From positions 434,001 to 498,000 of the forward strand of contig JADKFX010000001.1 of NCBI GenBank assembly GCA_016717265.1: a DNA stretch of 64,000 nt. The letters run 5' to 3'. Below the pieces are notes generated by a model. It saw only the letters and a list, made by a program, of their open reading frames with translations, made no database searches and was not told the DNA's origin. Below are positions 56,275-64,000 of the stretch, in pieces. Origin of the DNA: Saprospiraceae bacterium (GTDB taxonomy: Bacteria > Bacteroidota > Bacteroidia > Chitinophagales > Saprospiraceae). Made by a program: the position numbers and the translations under genes. Position 1 is the stretch's first letter; each line of letters starts with the position of its first letter.

Positions 56275-57444
56275 TTATTGATCAAATGTTGAAGGCAAAT
56301 TATTTTCAGTAAAATGTACAGATGCTTTTCTTCCGATTTCTAACAAATCAGGAATATTTTCATAATGATCCATTTCTGTAATAGATTTAATTTTTTCATC
56401 GCTAAAATGTAAATCTAATTTAGTTAATTCCGATTTTATTAATTTAACATTATGTCTGGTAAAACTAAATAATTTTTCTTTTAAGTAATTAATGTCTTTT
56501 AAATCTCCAAATTGGCTATCAATAAAGTCGGTAGGTCCGTGATTTTTACCAAACGATTGTAAAATAATTTGATTCATTTCCAACGCATCAATCATAAACA
56601 AATTAGAAAGTTTTGACGCCCAACTAACACTTCTTGCTTCAATAAGAGCATTTGGATCATCCTTTGCAATTCCATTTCCTGTTCCTAACGAGGTAATTAA
56701 AAGATTATTTTCACCTGTATTCCATTGAAATCCAAAGGTCGGCACAGTGCTCGCTAAAAACATTTGGAATGCCGGATTATTTGCTAAGCTGACTCCTCCA
56801 TCAATAAATGCAGCATCAAAGGATTCCCCATTTCGTTTCTTTAATTTCAACAATTTAGGCTTAAAATAATAAGGTGCTGCCGAACTGGCCCGGCATAATT
56901 CCCACAATTTTAAAGATTTATTCGCTCCATAATACATTCCGGCTGGATGATTAGTAACAGTCCAAAGACTATAGGTGTCCGCTCTCTTGCTGTGAATTGC
57001 CAAGCCACATTTCAATTTTTGAGGATCCCCGATTTCAATATTACCGAAGGCATTTTGCAATTGTTTTTCAAGATTCTCAGAGCTATAAGTAGATTTAAAA
57101 ATGGCCCGAAAAGAAGTCCAATCTCTTGGGATTAAGGAGTAATTCAATTTCCCGAATACGACCTCCCCAAGTTCTTCATAGAGTTTAATAATTTCACTTA
57201 CTTTCAAACCAATTGAAAGTCCGGCTGCAATAATGGCTCCGGTGCTAGTGCCGCCAATAAGGTCATAATAGTCACTCAAACGCAAGTCTTTATCCTCATA
57301 TCGCTCCTGAAGTATTTTTTCAATTTTCTCCAGAAAGCCTAAGGTTAAAATTCCACGTACACCGCCACCATCGAGAGACAGAATGCGTTTTGTACCCGTA
57401 TTTGCGTCTAGTTTTTCTTGTAAGGAGCGTTTTTTGAAGAGCAT
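56275..57444 (-). CDS. Patatin-like phospholipase (CapV-like effector)
   Basis: 389 residues. The patatin domain (20-225) has the oxyanion loop DGGGVRG (25-31), the nucleophile Ser67 in GGTSTG, and the catalytic Asp215 in FIDGGVSLANNPA. The Ser-Asp dyad is complete, so it should hydrolyse membrane phospholipids. Its length and motifs match CBASS-type patatin effectors (CapV) and related stand-alone patatins. No CD-NTase is nearby. As first gene of an operon with two TIR proteins and a membrane coiled-coil protein, it is the probable toxic effector of a defence module (inference). Confidence 0.93.
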   Translation of the reverse strand: MLFKKRSLQEKLDANTGTKRILSLDGGGVRGILTLGFLEKIEKILQERYEDKDLRLSDYYDLIGGTSTGAIIAAGLSIGLKVSEIIKLYEELGEVVFGKLNYSLIPRDWTSFRAIFKSTYSSENLEKQLQNAFGNIEIGDPQKLKCGLAIHSKRADTYSLWTVTNHPAGMYYGANKSLKLWELCRASSAAPYYFKPKLLKLKKRNGESFDAAFIDGGVSLANNPAFQMFLASTVPTFGFQWNTGENNLLITSLGTGNGIAKDDPNALIEARSVSWASKLSNLFMIDALEMNQIILQSFGKNHGPTDFIDSQFGDLKDINYLKEKLFSFTRHNVKLIKSELTKLDLHFSDEKIKSITEMDHYENIPDLLEIGRKASVHFTENNLPSTFDQ

Positions 57445-57889
57445 AAATATTGATTTTAATGTCGTTAGCTAATAAATAAATAGGGTTCTAATATCAAGCC
57501 AATTATTTAAACCTTTGGAAATCAATAGCCAATAATGGTCATTGCTTAAAATTAAAAAAGTGATCAGTTTAAAAATTCGGAAGGACAAAAAACTATTTAC
57601 TACAGCATTTTAGCTGACCGGCTTGATTGCATTGAACATGGGGAAGATGCAAAGTGAAGATAGTACAATTGATAATATCCACAAAGTTTCCAATTAAATT
57701 AAATAAAACTCACTCTTTATTAAAATAGCATAAGTTGATTTGGGACCCATTTTGGGCCTTCTTCTCGAATCAACGTAGGCTCAAAAATTAGACTTAAAAA
57801 TAAGGACTCAAAGAAACGAAAGCTAATGCAAAAGCAAATACGCAGCATTGTAATTTAAATATTGTTAAGGTGATTACGAATTTCAAAAT
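57445..57889. other. Divergent non-coding region upstream of the TIR/patatin operon
   Basis: 445 bp between the divergent patatin and lipoprotein genes. No exact CAAAnnTA or TAnnTTTG element and no strong hairpin were found on inspection. Confidence 0.4.
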
Positions 57890-58669
57890 ATGCAATATCT
57901 TTATAAAAAGTACAAAATGCTTAGCTTATCAAAGTGTATAATTCTTGCATATTTACTGGTATCCTTGCTATCTTGCCAAGCACCACTACAAGATCGTCGC
58001 TATTATTCAAATCCATATATACTACGGGACGAATATAAAAAATCAAACAGTATAAAGCTTGTGATTAACTATCTTTCTCTAAATGCAGATGACGAAACTT
58101 CTAATAATGAAATACAAAGATCGCCAAAAATGACCTTTTATAACTCAAAGGATACTTTAATCGGAGATCTTTTAGATGTAAAATTAGAATTGAATCTAAC
58201 TTATAATGAAAGAAGAATTCAAGACAGTATGTATTTTAAAGTTTCAAAATATAATGAAATAAACGAGTTAATTTCTTCCGTCAAAATAAAGAACCAAGCT
58301 TATTTCTATCAAAGTTATGAAGAACAAAAATTTCATACTGTAAATAAAACCGAATCTGTCACGGTAACTATCCCTTCAAGAACGGAGACGGTTGTTGATT
58401 CTAAAGGCGAACGCCATACAATAGACATTCCTGCTTCCACAAATACTCAAAATATATCTGTACCAGTTTCAAATTCGGATACAAGACTATTTAATATTAT
58501 TCATAATAAAATAGATTTTCAGCTTAGCAAAGAAGATTTAAAGTTAATCTCTACTTGCTCAAATTTAGAGTTTCGGATTTATACAGATAATGGTGGGATA
58601 AGGCTGAATTTTCCATATTCTAAACTAAATAAATTGAAAGATTTTATAGCAAGCTGCAGTTCTAAGTAA
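57890..58669 (+). CDS. Hypothetical lipoprotein next to the TIR/patatin operon
   Basis: 259 residues; the better start is probably the ATG at 57917 (MLSLSKCIILAYLLVSLLSC), which gives a lipoprotein signal with lipid-modified Cys29 of the long form. The mature protein is beta-rich and charged, with a Thr/Pro/Val-rich linker (VTVTIPSRTETVVDSKGERH) near 160-190. I do not recognise a family. It is divergent from the patatin operon and has no clear functional tie to it. Confidence 0.7.
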   Translation: MQYLYKKYKMLSLSKCIILAYLLVSLLSCQAPLQDRRYYSNPYILRDEYKKSNSIKLVINYLSLNADDETSNNEIQRSPKMTFYNSKDTLIGDLLDVKLELNLTYNERRIQDSMYFKVSKYNEINELISSVKIKNQAYFYQSYEEQKFHTVNKTESVTVTIPSRTETVVDSKGERHTIDIPASTNTQNISVPVSNSDTRLFNIIHNKIDFQLSKEDLKLISTCSNLEFRIYTDNGGIRLNFPYSKLNKLKDFIASCSSK

Positions 58670-58858
58670 AAAAAAGAATTCAATATAGAATAATAAAAGC
58701 CTGCAAAAATTAAGCCTCCTTTTGCAAATAAATTTTGCTTTTTCAAGTTAAATATAAATTCATAAAACATTCTATGTTTTTCATAAATGCTTTGCATCTT
58801 TGTAATGCAAAATCGATATTTTGGTTTTTCATAAGTAAATAATTGAAAATTATAAAGT

Positions 58859-59251
58859 ATGCTTAAGTTGAACTTCAATACAGTGGATGAATATATCGCT
58901 TGTTTCCCGGAAGACGTTCAAGTTATTTTAAATGAACTAAGACAAACCGTAAAAAAAGCTGCTCCAGATGCAGAAGAAGTCATTAGCTATCAAATGCCCG
59001 CTTATAAATTTCATGGTGCATTGATATATTATGGCGCATATAAAAATCACATTGGATTTTATCCAACCGGTTCGGGAATCGCGACTTTTAAAAAAGAACT
59101 TTCAATCTATAAAGGAGCAAAAGGCAGTGTACAATTTCCATTAAATCAACCAATTCCCTTTTCCTTGATTAGCAAAATTGTGAAATTCCGTGTAAAGGAA
59201 AATTTAGAAAAAGCAAAGCTTAAAGAAAAATTGAACAAGAAAAACAAATAG
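58859..59251 (+). CDS. DUF1801 (YdhG/Fra-like) domain protein
   Basis: 130 residues. The family pattern is clear: TVDEYIACFPEDVQVILNELR at the start, ISYQMPAYKFHGALIYYGAYKNHIGFYPTG in the middle, and SVQFPLNQPIPFSLISKIVKFRV before a lysine-rich tail. The related Bacillus YdhG (Fra) is an iron chaperone; a similar role is possible but not shown here. Single gene. Confidence 0.88.
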   Translation: MLKLNFNTVDEYIACFPEDVQVILNELRQTVKKAAPDAEEVISYQMPAYKFHGALIYYGAYKNHIGFYPTGSGIATFKKELSIYKGAKGSVQFPLNQPIPFSLISKIVKFRVKENLEKAKLKEKLNKKNK

Positions 59252-59302
59252 TACTTATTTAATAACATTTGCAATCCTTTTCGCTTCTAATGGTCAAATG
59301 AA

Positions 59303-59453
59303 TTTAATTTTCATTTGTTAGTAAATCCAGGTAGCTATAAGAATATGCATTTGGATTTGCCGGCGCCATCTTTAAATCTGTTTGCGCATTTATTTTTAAA
59401 TGCATTAAGAAAATTAAAAGGACAAGAATGAATAAATTTAGTTTCGTTTTCAT
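59303..59453 (-). pseudogene. Small secreted peptide gene with a one-base insertion
   Basis: From the ATG at 59453 the frame begins M-K-T-K-L-N-L-F-I-L-V-L-L-I-F-L-M-Q-F-K, a good signal peptide. It then goes out of frame at an A5 run (59393-59397). Removing one A gives K-I-N-A-Q-T-D-L-K-M-A-P-A-N-P-N, a classic INAQ signal-peptidase site, ending in L-L-T-N-E-N and a stop at 59303 (49 residues). This is either a real small secreted protein with a sequencing error or a broken remnant of a larger gene. Confidence 0.5.
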
Positions 59454-59795
59454 TTTGAATACATTTTTGTTTGATTAGAATACGATTGAATATTATAAAT
59501 GATTTTTATTATTACACTCTTTAAATTATTTCGCGAATTAGAAGAATCTACAATCAGTTACTTCGCATAAATAAATGTATAATAATTACAACTCAAAAAT
59601 ATTTTGCTTTGATGAGCTTAGAAATATAACTTTTGTTATATGCTAGTTACCAGGCGTAAGATGACTTAAAATTATTTGGCTGCCACAAGGACATATTGAC
59701 ATGCATTACATTCCCAAAAAGGAGAATGCAAATTCTTCTGATGTCAAATTTGCTGAACTAAAAATTAAGGAATAAAATACAGCACTATTTCCTTT
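59454..59795. other. Non-coding gap
   Basis: About 340 bp of AT-rich sequence upstream of the small peptide gene and downstream of the response regulator. Nothing further was recognised. Confidence 0.35.
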
Positions 59796-60419
59796 TCAAT
59801 TTCCCTTGAGAAGGTTTATAGCTTCTGTGCGATTGCTCACTTGTAACTTTTCGTAGATTTTATGAATATGTTGCTTAACCGTACCGGTTGTGATTCCCAT
59901 TTTATCTGCAATCTCTTTATACAAAAAACCTTGCGCTAAGAATTCTAGTAATTCTTTCTCTCTTGAAGTAATCGGTAATTCCTTGTTAACTGTAGGAATA
60001 TTAAATTTTTGAAATACATCCAGAATTCTTCTGGCAATGCTTGGCGACATTGGGGAACCTCCCTTATATAATTCCTGAACTGCCTCAATAATTTTATTAG
60101 TAGCCGATCCTTTTAAAATATATCCTTTAGCGCCTGCCTGAAGTGAGTTAAATATTTTTTCATCATCTTCATAAACCGTAAACATACAAAACTGCATTGC
60201 CGGACAGTATTGTGTCAGATATTTAATGGCATCAATTCCACTCGCTCGGGGTAAACCAATATCTACTATAAGTATATCTACCGGATTTTGAGGTAAAAAT
60301 TTCATAGCATCTTCAGCATTATAATAGCATTGATTGCAACTCATGTCGACCTGTTCGTTAAACAATTCGTGGAGCATGGACGATACTTCTTTCAAATCTT
60401 CCAGGATGGCTATTTTCAT
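59796..60419 (-). CDS. NarL/LuxR-type response regulator
   Basis: 207 residues. Receiver domain 1-125 with phospho-acceptor Asp53 (ILIVDIGLPRASG) and Lys in GYILKGSA. The LuxR helix-turn-helix is at ~145-205 (LPITSREKELLEFLAQGFLYKEIADKMGITTGTVKQHIHKIYEKL). It should be the output partner of the HisKA_3 kinase at 60899-61687. A 103-residue membrane protein gene lies between them. A -7 element at 60450-60457 suggests it may also have its own promoter. Confidence 0.94.
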   Translation of the reverse strand: MKIAILEDLKEVSSMLHELFNEQVDMSCNQCYYNAEDAMKFLPQNPVDILIVDIGLPRASGIDAIKYLTQYCPAMQFCMFTVYEDDEKIFNSLQAGAKGYILKGSATNKIIEAVQELYKGGSPMSPSIARRILDVFQKFNIPTVNKELPITSREKELLEFLAQGFLYKEIADKMGITTGTVKQHIHKIYEKLQVSNRTEAINLLKGN

Positions 60420-60449
60420 AAATGCGAATTGTTAACTACCAGCGTACTA

Positions 60450-60457
60450 CAAAAATA
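60450..60457 (-). promoter_or_regulatory. -7 element upstream of the response regulator
   Basis: On the minus strand it reads TATTTTTG (TAnnTTTG), 31 bp before the ATG at 60419. The -33 element is unclear. Confidence 0.4.
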
Positions 60458-60518
60458 AGGAATAGAATACATGCGAAATCTAAATTTATAAAGGAACTTG
60501 TTCATTTAAATTCTTTTG

Positions 60519-60830
60519 TTATAAGAAACGGTCTATTAAATAAAGGCAAAATGTGATTACAAGGAGTACTGAAATAATTTTAACACAACCCTGTTTAGAA
60601 GCTTCGATGATGGGCAATTCATTTTTATATAAATCAAATTGCATTCCACTTAAGCCTAAAAAAAAGGTTATAGTATATACATTATTCTCATGTTCAAAGC
60701 GATGCTTAGCTCCAAAAATTGAATATTTTGAACTCACGATATTTCCATTGACCTTAATAATTTCTTTTCCTAAGATAGAATTATGCACTTCAATAATCAG
60801 ATTATCCAGATAGATACTTACTATTTTCAT
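60519..60830 (-). CDS. Small membrane protein in the two-component operon
   Basis: 103 residues. A beta-rich domain (1-78, IIEVHNSILGKEIIKVNGNIVSSKYSIFGAKHRFEHENNVYTI...FDLYKNELPIIEA) is followed by one C-terminal membrane helix (CVKIISVLLVITFCLYLIDRFL). The G-K-E-x-x-x-V-N-G-x-x-V-S pattern recurs in small Bacteroidota proteins, but I cannot name the family. Lying between the kinase and regulator genes on the same strand, it may modulate signalling. Confidence 0.65.
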   Translation of the reverse strand: MKIVSIYLDNLIIEVHNSILGKEIIKVNGNIVSSKYSIFGAKHRFEHENNVYTITFFLGLSGMQFDLYKNELPIIEASKQGCVKIISVLLVITFCLYLIDRFL

Positions 60831-60898
60831 ATTAATATTTTTTACAAAGTTCAGTTATTAAAAATTAAAAGACATATAACTTTTGTTGGTATCAGAAT

Positions 60899-61687
60899 TT
60901 ATGAAATACTAAATTGCAGCATAAGTAAAGTGCCTTTGGATTGTTTTTGAATGTTCAGGCTACCCTGTACTTGCTCCATCCGTTTTTGCATATTAAACAG
61001 ACCATTGCCAAGTTCTTTTTTCGATTCAAATTCAAATCCAATTCCATTATCTGCTATTGAAATTTGAAGCAAATTCTCTTGAAATTTTGCAGAAATAATA
61101 ACTTTATCTGCCTGGGCATGTTTGGTAATATTATGTAAGGCTTCTTTACAAACCAGAAACACATTTCTTCTTTTTTCTCCGCTTAATTTTAATCCTTCTG
61201 CCATGATTTCTTGTTGCCAATCTAATGCTATGACATGCTCTTCAAGATATTCAGAGGCATAGCGACGAATGTAGGCCAATAAATTTTCGAGCGTATCATA
61301 CCGGGTATTCATAGCCCAAATGATTTCCGACATATTTCGAACAAGTTGGCTGGAATGCTCCGAAATTCTTTTAACTTGTTTTTCCTCTTCCGGATCTTTA
61401 GCTTGTTTTAAAGCGCGTTCACTCAAATACTTTATGGTTGTTAAACCAGATCCTAAATCATCATGCATTTCGGAAGCGATGCGATTGCGTTCTTTTTCAA
61501 TAGCTTGTTGGTTTTCAATTATCAAATTTTGTTGTTTCAAAAGCAGATCCTTTTTTTCTAGTTGTTGAGTATATTTCTTTTTCTGATAAAAAACCAAGAA
61601 CCAGATCAGCAATCCGGATAATAGTACAGGCATCAAAAATGCCGTTAAGATAATTCTATAGATTGCTTCTTGTAGATCCAGGGACAT
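60899..61687 (-). CDS. Sensor histidine kinase (HisKA_3 / LiaS-DegS type)
   Basis: 262 residues. One N-terminal membrane helix (~9-34), a coiled coil (~38-68), then the dimerisation/phospho-acceptor motif E-R-N-R-I-A-S-E-M-H-D-D-L-G-S with His75, and a HATPase_c domain (N-box region CKEALHNITKHAQA, G-box ISIADNGIGFEFE, then LGNGLFNMQKRM). It has almost no extracellular sensor. The preceding 214-residue membrane protein gene overlaps its start by 43 bp, so that protein may supply the sensing part. It is paired with the LuxR-type regulator downstream. Confidence 0.92.
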   Translation of the reverse strand: MSLDLQEAIYRIILTAFLMPVLLSGLLIWFLVFYQKKKYTQQLEKKDLLLKQQNLIIENQQAIEKERNRIASEMHDDLGSGLTTIKYLSERALKQAKDPEEEKQVKRISEHSSQLVRNMSEIIWAMNTRYDTLENLLAYIRRYASEYLEEHVIALDWQQEIMAEGLKLSGEKRRNVFLVCKEALHNITKHAQADKVIISAKFQENLLQISIADNGIGFEFESKKELGNGLFNMQKRMEQVQGSLNIQKQSKGTLLMLQFSIS

Positions 61688-62289
61688 AATAAAACGGCTA
61701 TATAGCTCAAACTTAAAAAGATATTTCCAATTTTAAGCAATGAATATAATGGAGCCACTAAAGGTAACTCTGAATTAATAATCGTGTTTAGAAATACGAG
61801 TACTGGAAATGTAGCAGAATAAAATAGTAAAATGCCTACTGAAAGCCAAAAAAGGGGTATCGACATTAACAAATAATCCTCATTGAATTTGATTAAATCA
61901 TAAAAAAATAATACGATCAAAATTAAAACAAAACACATTCCAAAATTATAACTTATAGTATTGATAGTATTGTAACCTTGCCCATATAAAAAATTGAGGA
62001 TTGAAGCAGCAGAAATCACAAAACTACCAAGAAGTAACTTTTTTGAATAGTTCCGTTCTCTAAAATGAAAATAAAACATCAAACTGAAATATTGGACTTC
62101 CAAAATAATTAATATATTATAAACCCAGGTGTTATTTCCAAAATTTTTGCCAACATATGGACCTACAATTAATTCAACAAGTACTAGAATAAACAAAAAT
62201 AATCTGAACCAAGGCAATTGAAACTTTGAGTTTTTCTTTACCAAAAGGCATAATACAAAAGCAATAGCTAAAAGTATTTTATAAATCAT
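61645..62289 (-). CDS. Polytopic membrane protein coupled to the histidine kinase
   Basis: 214 residues with about seven membrane helices (ILLAIAFVLCLLV; LFLFILVLVELIVG; VYNILIILEVQYFSLMF; LLLGSFVISAASILNFL; FGMCFVLILIVLFFYDL; SIPLFWLSVGILLFYS; GNIFLSLSYIAVLLC). Family not recognised. It overlaps the kinase gene by 43 bp in another frame, implying translational coupling. A seven-helix protein next to a kinase lacking a sensor domain suggests a split sensor, as an inference. Confidence 0.78.
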   Translation of the reverse strand: MIYKILLAIAFVLCLLVKKNSKFQLPWFRLFLFILVLVELIVGPYVGKNFGNNTWVYNILIILEVQYFSLMFYFHFRERNYSKKLLLGSFVISAASILNFLYGQGYNTINTISYNFGMCFVLILIVLFFYDLIKFNEDYLLMSIPLFWLSVGILLFYSATFPVLVFLNTIINSELPLVAPLYSLLKIGNIFLSLSYIAVLLCPWIYKKQSIELS

Positions 62290-62311
62290 GCTAATTTTAA
62301 TCCTTTACTTA

Positions 62312-62863
62312 TTATTCAGGAATTTCCGTTCCACATATCTCTGGTGGACATAATCCACCAAGATTTTTTAAAGGTCTATCTAAATAATTTAAGTCACTAT
62401 CTGCTGCACTTAAGATAACTGAAAACCTGTTATTATAAGTAGCAAATTTTCCATAATCTACAAGGTATTTAGCAATTAATGGATTATTTTTATTGTAATA
62501 TCCAAAATAAATTCTCAAATATCCATCAGCTGGAATCGTATTCATAAAAGTAACTAAATCCGCCTTAGAAACCAATACAGATCTTTCAATGTTTGTCATA
62601 CCCATATCATTATGACTTTGAATTGAATCAATTACTTTAACCCATTCTTTGATAAGTTCTCTAGCTGTATCTCTGGGAATATCCATTGGAATAGCCGCCT
62701 TTTCTACAGCAGACAATATTCTTTTCTGATTGGGACTAGTGTTAATTGTATCTTGAGATATTTGTGTTGTTTGAGAAGCTGGTTTCTTGCTTTCAGTTTT
62801 ACACATAAGAAGAAAAACAGTTACGAATAAAATTGCAATTAATACTATTTTAGAATTCTTCAT
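62312..62863 (-). CDS. Small lipoprotein with LGGLCPPxxC C-terminal motif (paralogue A)
   Basis: 183 residues. The N-terminus MKNSKIVLIAILFVTVFLLMC suggests a lipoprotein or membrane anchor (Cys21). A Ser/Thr-rich linker precedes a domain with R-E-L-I-K-E-W-V, NIERSVLVSKADL, LRIYFGYYNKN, NNRFSVILSAAD and K-N-L-G-G-L-C-P-P-E-I-C near the end. The same ordered motifs occur in the next gene upstream (62922-63554), so the two are paralogues. The Cys pair near the C-terminus could be a disulfide or metal ligand. Function unknown; same strand and close spacing (22 bp) to the membrane protein and kinase genes. Confidence 0.75.
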   Translation of the reverse strand: MKNSKIVLIAILFVTVFLLMCKTESKKPASQTTQISQDTINTSPNQKRILSAVEKAAIPMDIPRDTARELIKEWVKVIDSIQSHNDMGMTNIERSVLVSKADLVTFMNTIPADGYLRIYFGYYNKNNPLIAKYLVDYGKFATYNNRFSVILSAADSDLNYLDRPLKNLGGLCPPEICGTEIPE

Positions 62864-62921
62864 GATTTTGATATTGAATTATGTAAAATTATTTTATTAA
62901 ATACTTGATTTGAATGATTTA

Positions 62922-63554
62922 CTAATTACCATGATATAATGGATCTTCATTGGAATATCTTGCAGGACGACAATCAGGCGGACAAAGACCACCAAGATTT
63001 AGTAATTTTTTTGTAAAATCAATTTCCCCATTTCCGTCTGTTAACGCAAGAATCACCGAAAATCTATTCTCTGAAAATTCTTTAAATTTATTATAGTCAT
63101 TAGGATTTGTTAATTTTGAACTAACATACTTAAAGATATCTGTATCATTATAATCATACTTTCCAAAGTAAATTTTTAATCCGACTGTCTGTGAGTTGGT
63201 AATATGATCACCCAAATATTCTCTAATATTTTTATTTGGAAAATAAACAGACCTTTCAATATCATTTGGTTTCGGTGACCCCGGATTTCTACATTTATCT
63301 AGTTCATTAACGTAAGCTTGTACCATTTTTTTTGCAGCTGGTTCAGGAATTTCAAAAATCTTATCATTTATAGATTCATACCCTAGAACAGATACAGTTT
63401 TTTCAGATTTTTCAATTGAATCCTTTTGAGCATTCTTTACAAGCTCAAGATTACTTATTTTCCTGGCTTTTTCAGAAATTTTTGATTGTTGGTAAAATAC
63501 CAAAATGATTAGTACAATAATAATAAGTATTAAAAAATAACTTGCAATTTCCAT
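62922..63554 (-). CDS. Membrane-anchored small protein with LGGLCPPxC motif (paralogue B)
   Basis: 210 residues. N-terminal membrane helix (~5-24, YFLILIIIVLIILVFYQQ), charged linker, then a domain with M-V-Q-A-Y-V-N-E-L-D, DIERSVYFPNKNI, LKIYFGKYDYNDTD, ENRFSVILALTDGNGEIDF and LLNLGGLCPPDC. The domain matches paralogue A motif by motif. It has a helix anchor instead of a lipobox. It lies in the same run of minus-strand genes as the two-component system. Function unknown. Confidence 0.75.
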   Translation of the reverse strand: MEIASYFLILIIIVLIILVFYQQSKISEKARKISNLELVKNAQKDSIEKSEKTVSVLGYESINDKIFEIPEPAAKKMVQAYVNELDKCRNPGSPKPNDIERSVYFPNKNIREYLGDHITNSQTVGLKIYFGKYDYNDTDIFKYVSSKLTNPNDYNKFKEFSENRFSVILALTDGNGEIDFTKKLLNLGGLCPPDCRPARYSNEDPLYHGN

Positions 63555-63575
63555 ATTAATAAATTTTAATTGTGA

Positions 63576-64000
63576 TTAATTTTCCACTGTTTTTGTAAAC
63601 GGATTTTTATCCAATCGAAGACTAAGGCTTAAAAATGGATTAAAAATATATTTTAATTTATGAAGTGCTTCATCAGAAATAAATTCCTTTAATTCCTGAT
63701 CTTCTGTATAACTTCCATTTAGAAATTTCTTTCTATGTAATGACACACCGATATCCAGTCCGATATTTTCATAATAACGAACTCCCCCTCCTATAAAAAG
63801 TGTTGGGTTTGAAAAATCTAAGCCCAGCCCAGCAGTCCAGGAAAAAGTATATCTATCATATTTAGTTCCTACCCAGGTAAACATTACAGAAGGTGTATAA
63901 TAAATATATTCTGGGCTGCGATCTTTTCGAATGCTAAAGATACTATTCGTATCTTTTAAATAATAAGTTCGCTTTTTACCAATGTCAAAAATGGCACTAT
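63576..64000 (-). CDS. Probable outer-membrane beta-barrel protein (5' end beyond window)
   Basis: The minus strand is open from the right edge to the stop at 63576, so this is a C-terminal ~141-residue fragment; the ATG at 63884 is internal. Alternating strands with aromatic girdles (YIYYTPSVMFTWVG, YTFSWTAGLGLDF, TLFIGGGVRYYENIGLDIGVSLHRK, NPFLSLSLRLD) suggest a porin-like or OmpA-like barrel ending. It is the furthest-upstream visible gene of the two-component operon and lies 21 bp before paralogue B. Confidence 0.65.
   Translation of the reverse strand, partial: SAIFDIGKKRTYYLKDTNSIFSIRKDRSPEYIYYTPSVMFTWVGTKYDRYTFSWTAGLGLDFSNPTLFIGGGVRYYENIGLDIGVSLHRKKFLNGSYTEDQELKEFISDEALHKLKYIFNPFLSLSLRLDKNPFTKTVEN

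Noticed and set aside
54297..57444. Complete CBASS or Thoeris system
   Set aside because: No CD-NTase, Cap2/Cap3 or SIR2-type ThsA gene is present; the intergenic region upstream and the desaturase downstream bound the operon.
1..64000. tRNA, rRNA, insertion sequence or origin
   Set aside because: No cloverleaf, rRNA segment, transposase, terminal inverted repeat or DnaA-box cluster was recognised by eye; a tRNAscan/ISfinder run would be the decisive check.

Overview
The window looks like chromosomal DNA of a Bacteroidota bacterium, most likely a Saprospiraceae relative. The evidence is an AT-rich sequence, several large secreted proteins with type IX secretion (T9SS) C-terminal sorting domains (type A and type B), outer-membrane proteins with CarboxypepD-regulatory-like N-termini, LytTR and propeller-type two-component systems, and promoter elements of the TTTG / TAnnTTTG type. 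I saw no rRNA, tRNA, CRISPR array, insertion sequence or prophage. The family assignment is an inference from gene content.

Layout. 1-1.3 kb: start of a secreted parallel beta-helix protein running off the left edge, then about 1.6 kb without a convincing gene. 2.9-7.3 kb: a three-gene minus-strand operon with a secreted CHAP-domain protein, a paralogue that has lost the CHAP cysteine, and a caspase-like/TPR protein. 7.8-16.1 kb: a 1485-residue T9SS type B adhesin-like protein, preceded by a LytTR response regulator and its propeller histidine kinase. 16.3-22.6 kb: two tandem FG-GAP/VCBS T9SS proteins that share a 522-bp block with no mismatch. 22.9-28.2 kb: a frameshifted repeat protein and an outer-membrane beta-barrel protein. 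28.5-30.6 kb: dinB (DNA polymerase IV) divergent from a LexA-like S24 repressor, with inverted GTCGA sites between them. 31-46 kb: a frameshifted secreted protein, housekeeping genes (aspS, a YifB/ComM ATPase, a PPP-type phosphatase), a gingipain-like secreted protein and a PIG-V-like mannosyltransferase. 45.4-52.7 kb: an ECF sigma/anti-sigma pair divergent from a DUF4331 protein, a TPR lipoprotein and a TonB-dependent receptor. 53-57.4 kb: a fatty acid desaturase and a compact four-gene operon (patatin phospholipase, membrane TIR protein, membrane coiled-coil protein, soluble TIR protein). 57.9-64 kb: a lipoprotein, a DUF1801 protein, and a LuxR-type two-component operon with two paralogous small envelope proteins and the end of a probable beta-barrel protein.

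The best candidate for an undescribed system is the patatin-TIR-coiled-coil-TIR operon at 54.3-57.4 kb. It has the architecture of an abortive-infection antiphage module: a TIR protein with its catalytic glutamate, a second membrane TIR protein apparently without it, and a phospholipase with an intact Ser-Asp dyad. It has no CD-NTase as in CBASS and no ThsA-type SIR2 partner as in Thoeris. Second candidates are the CHAP/caspase operon, and the sigma-controlled DUF4331-TPR-TonB locus.

Four genes or gene remnants (near 23.60, 31.35, 34.99 and 59.39 kb) are each broken by a single-base shift, two of them at A/T homopolymers. This could reflect assembly error, so these genes should not be called dead without re-reading the bases.
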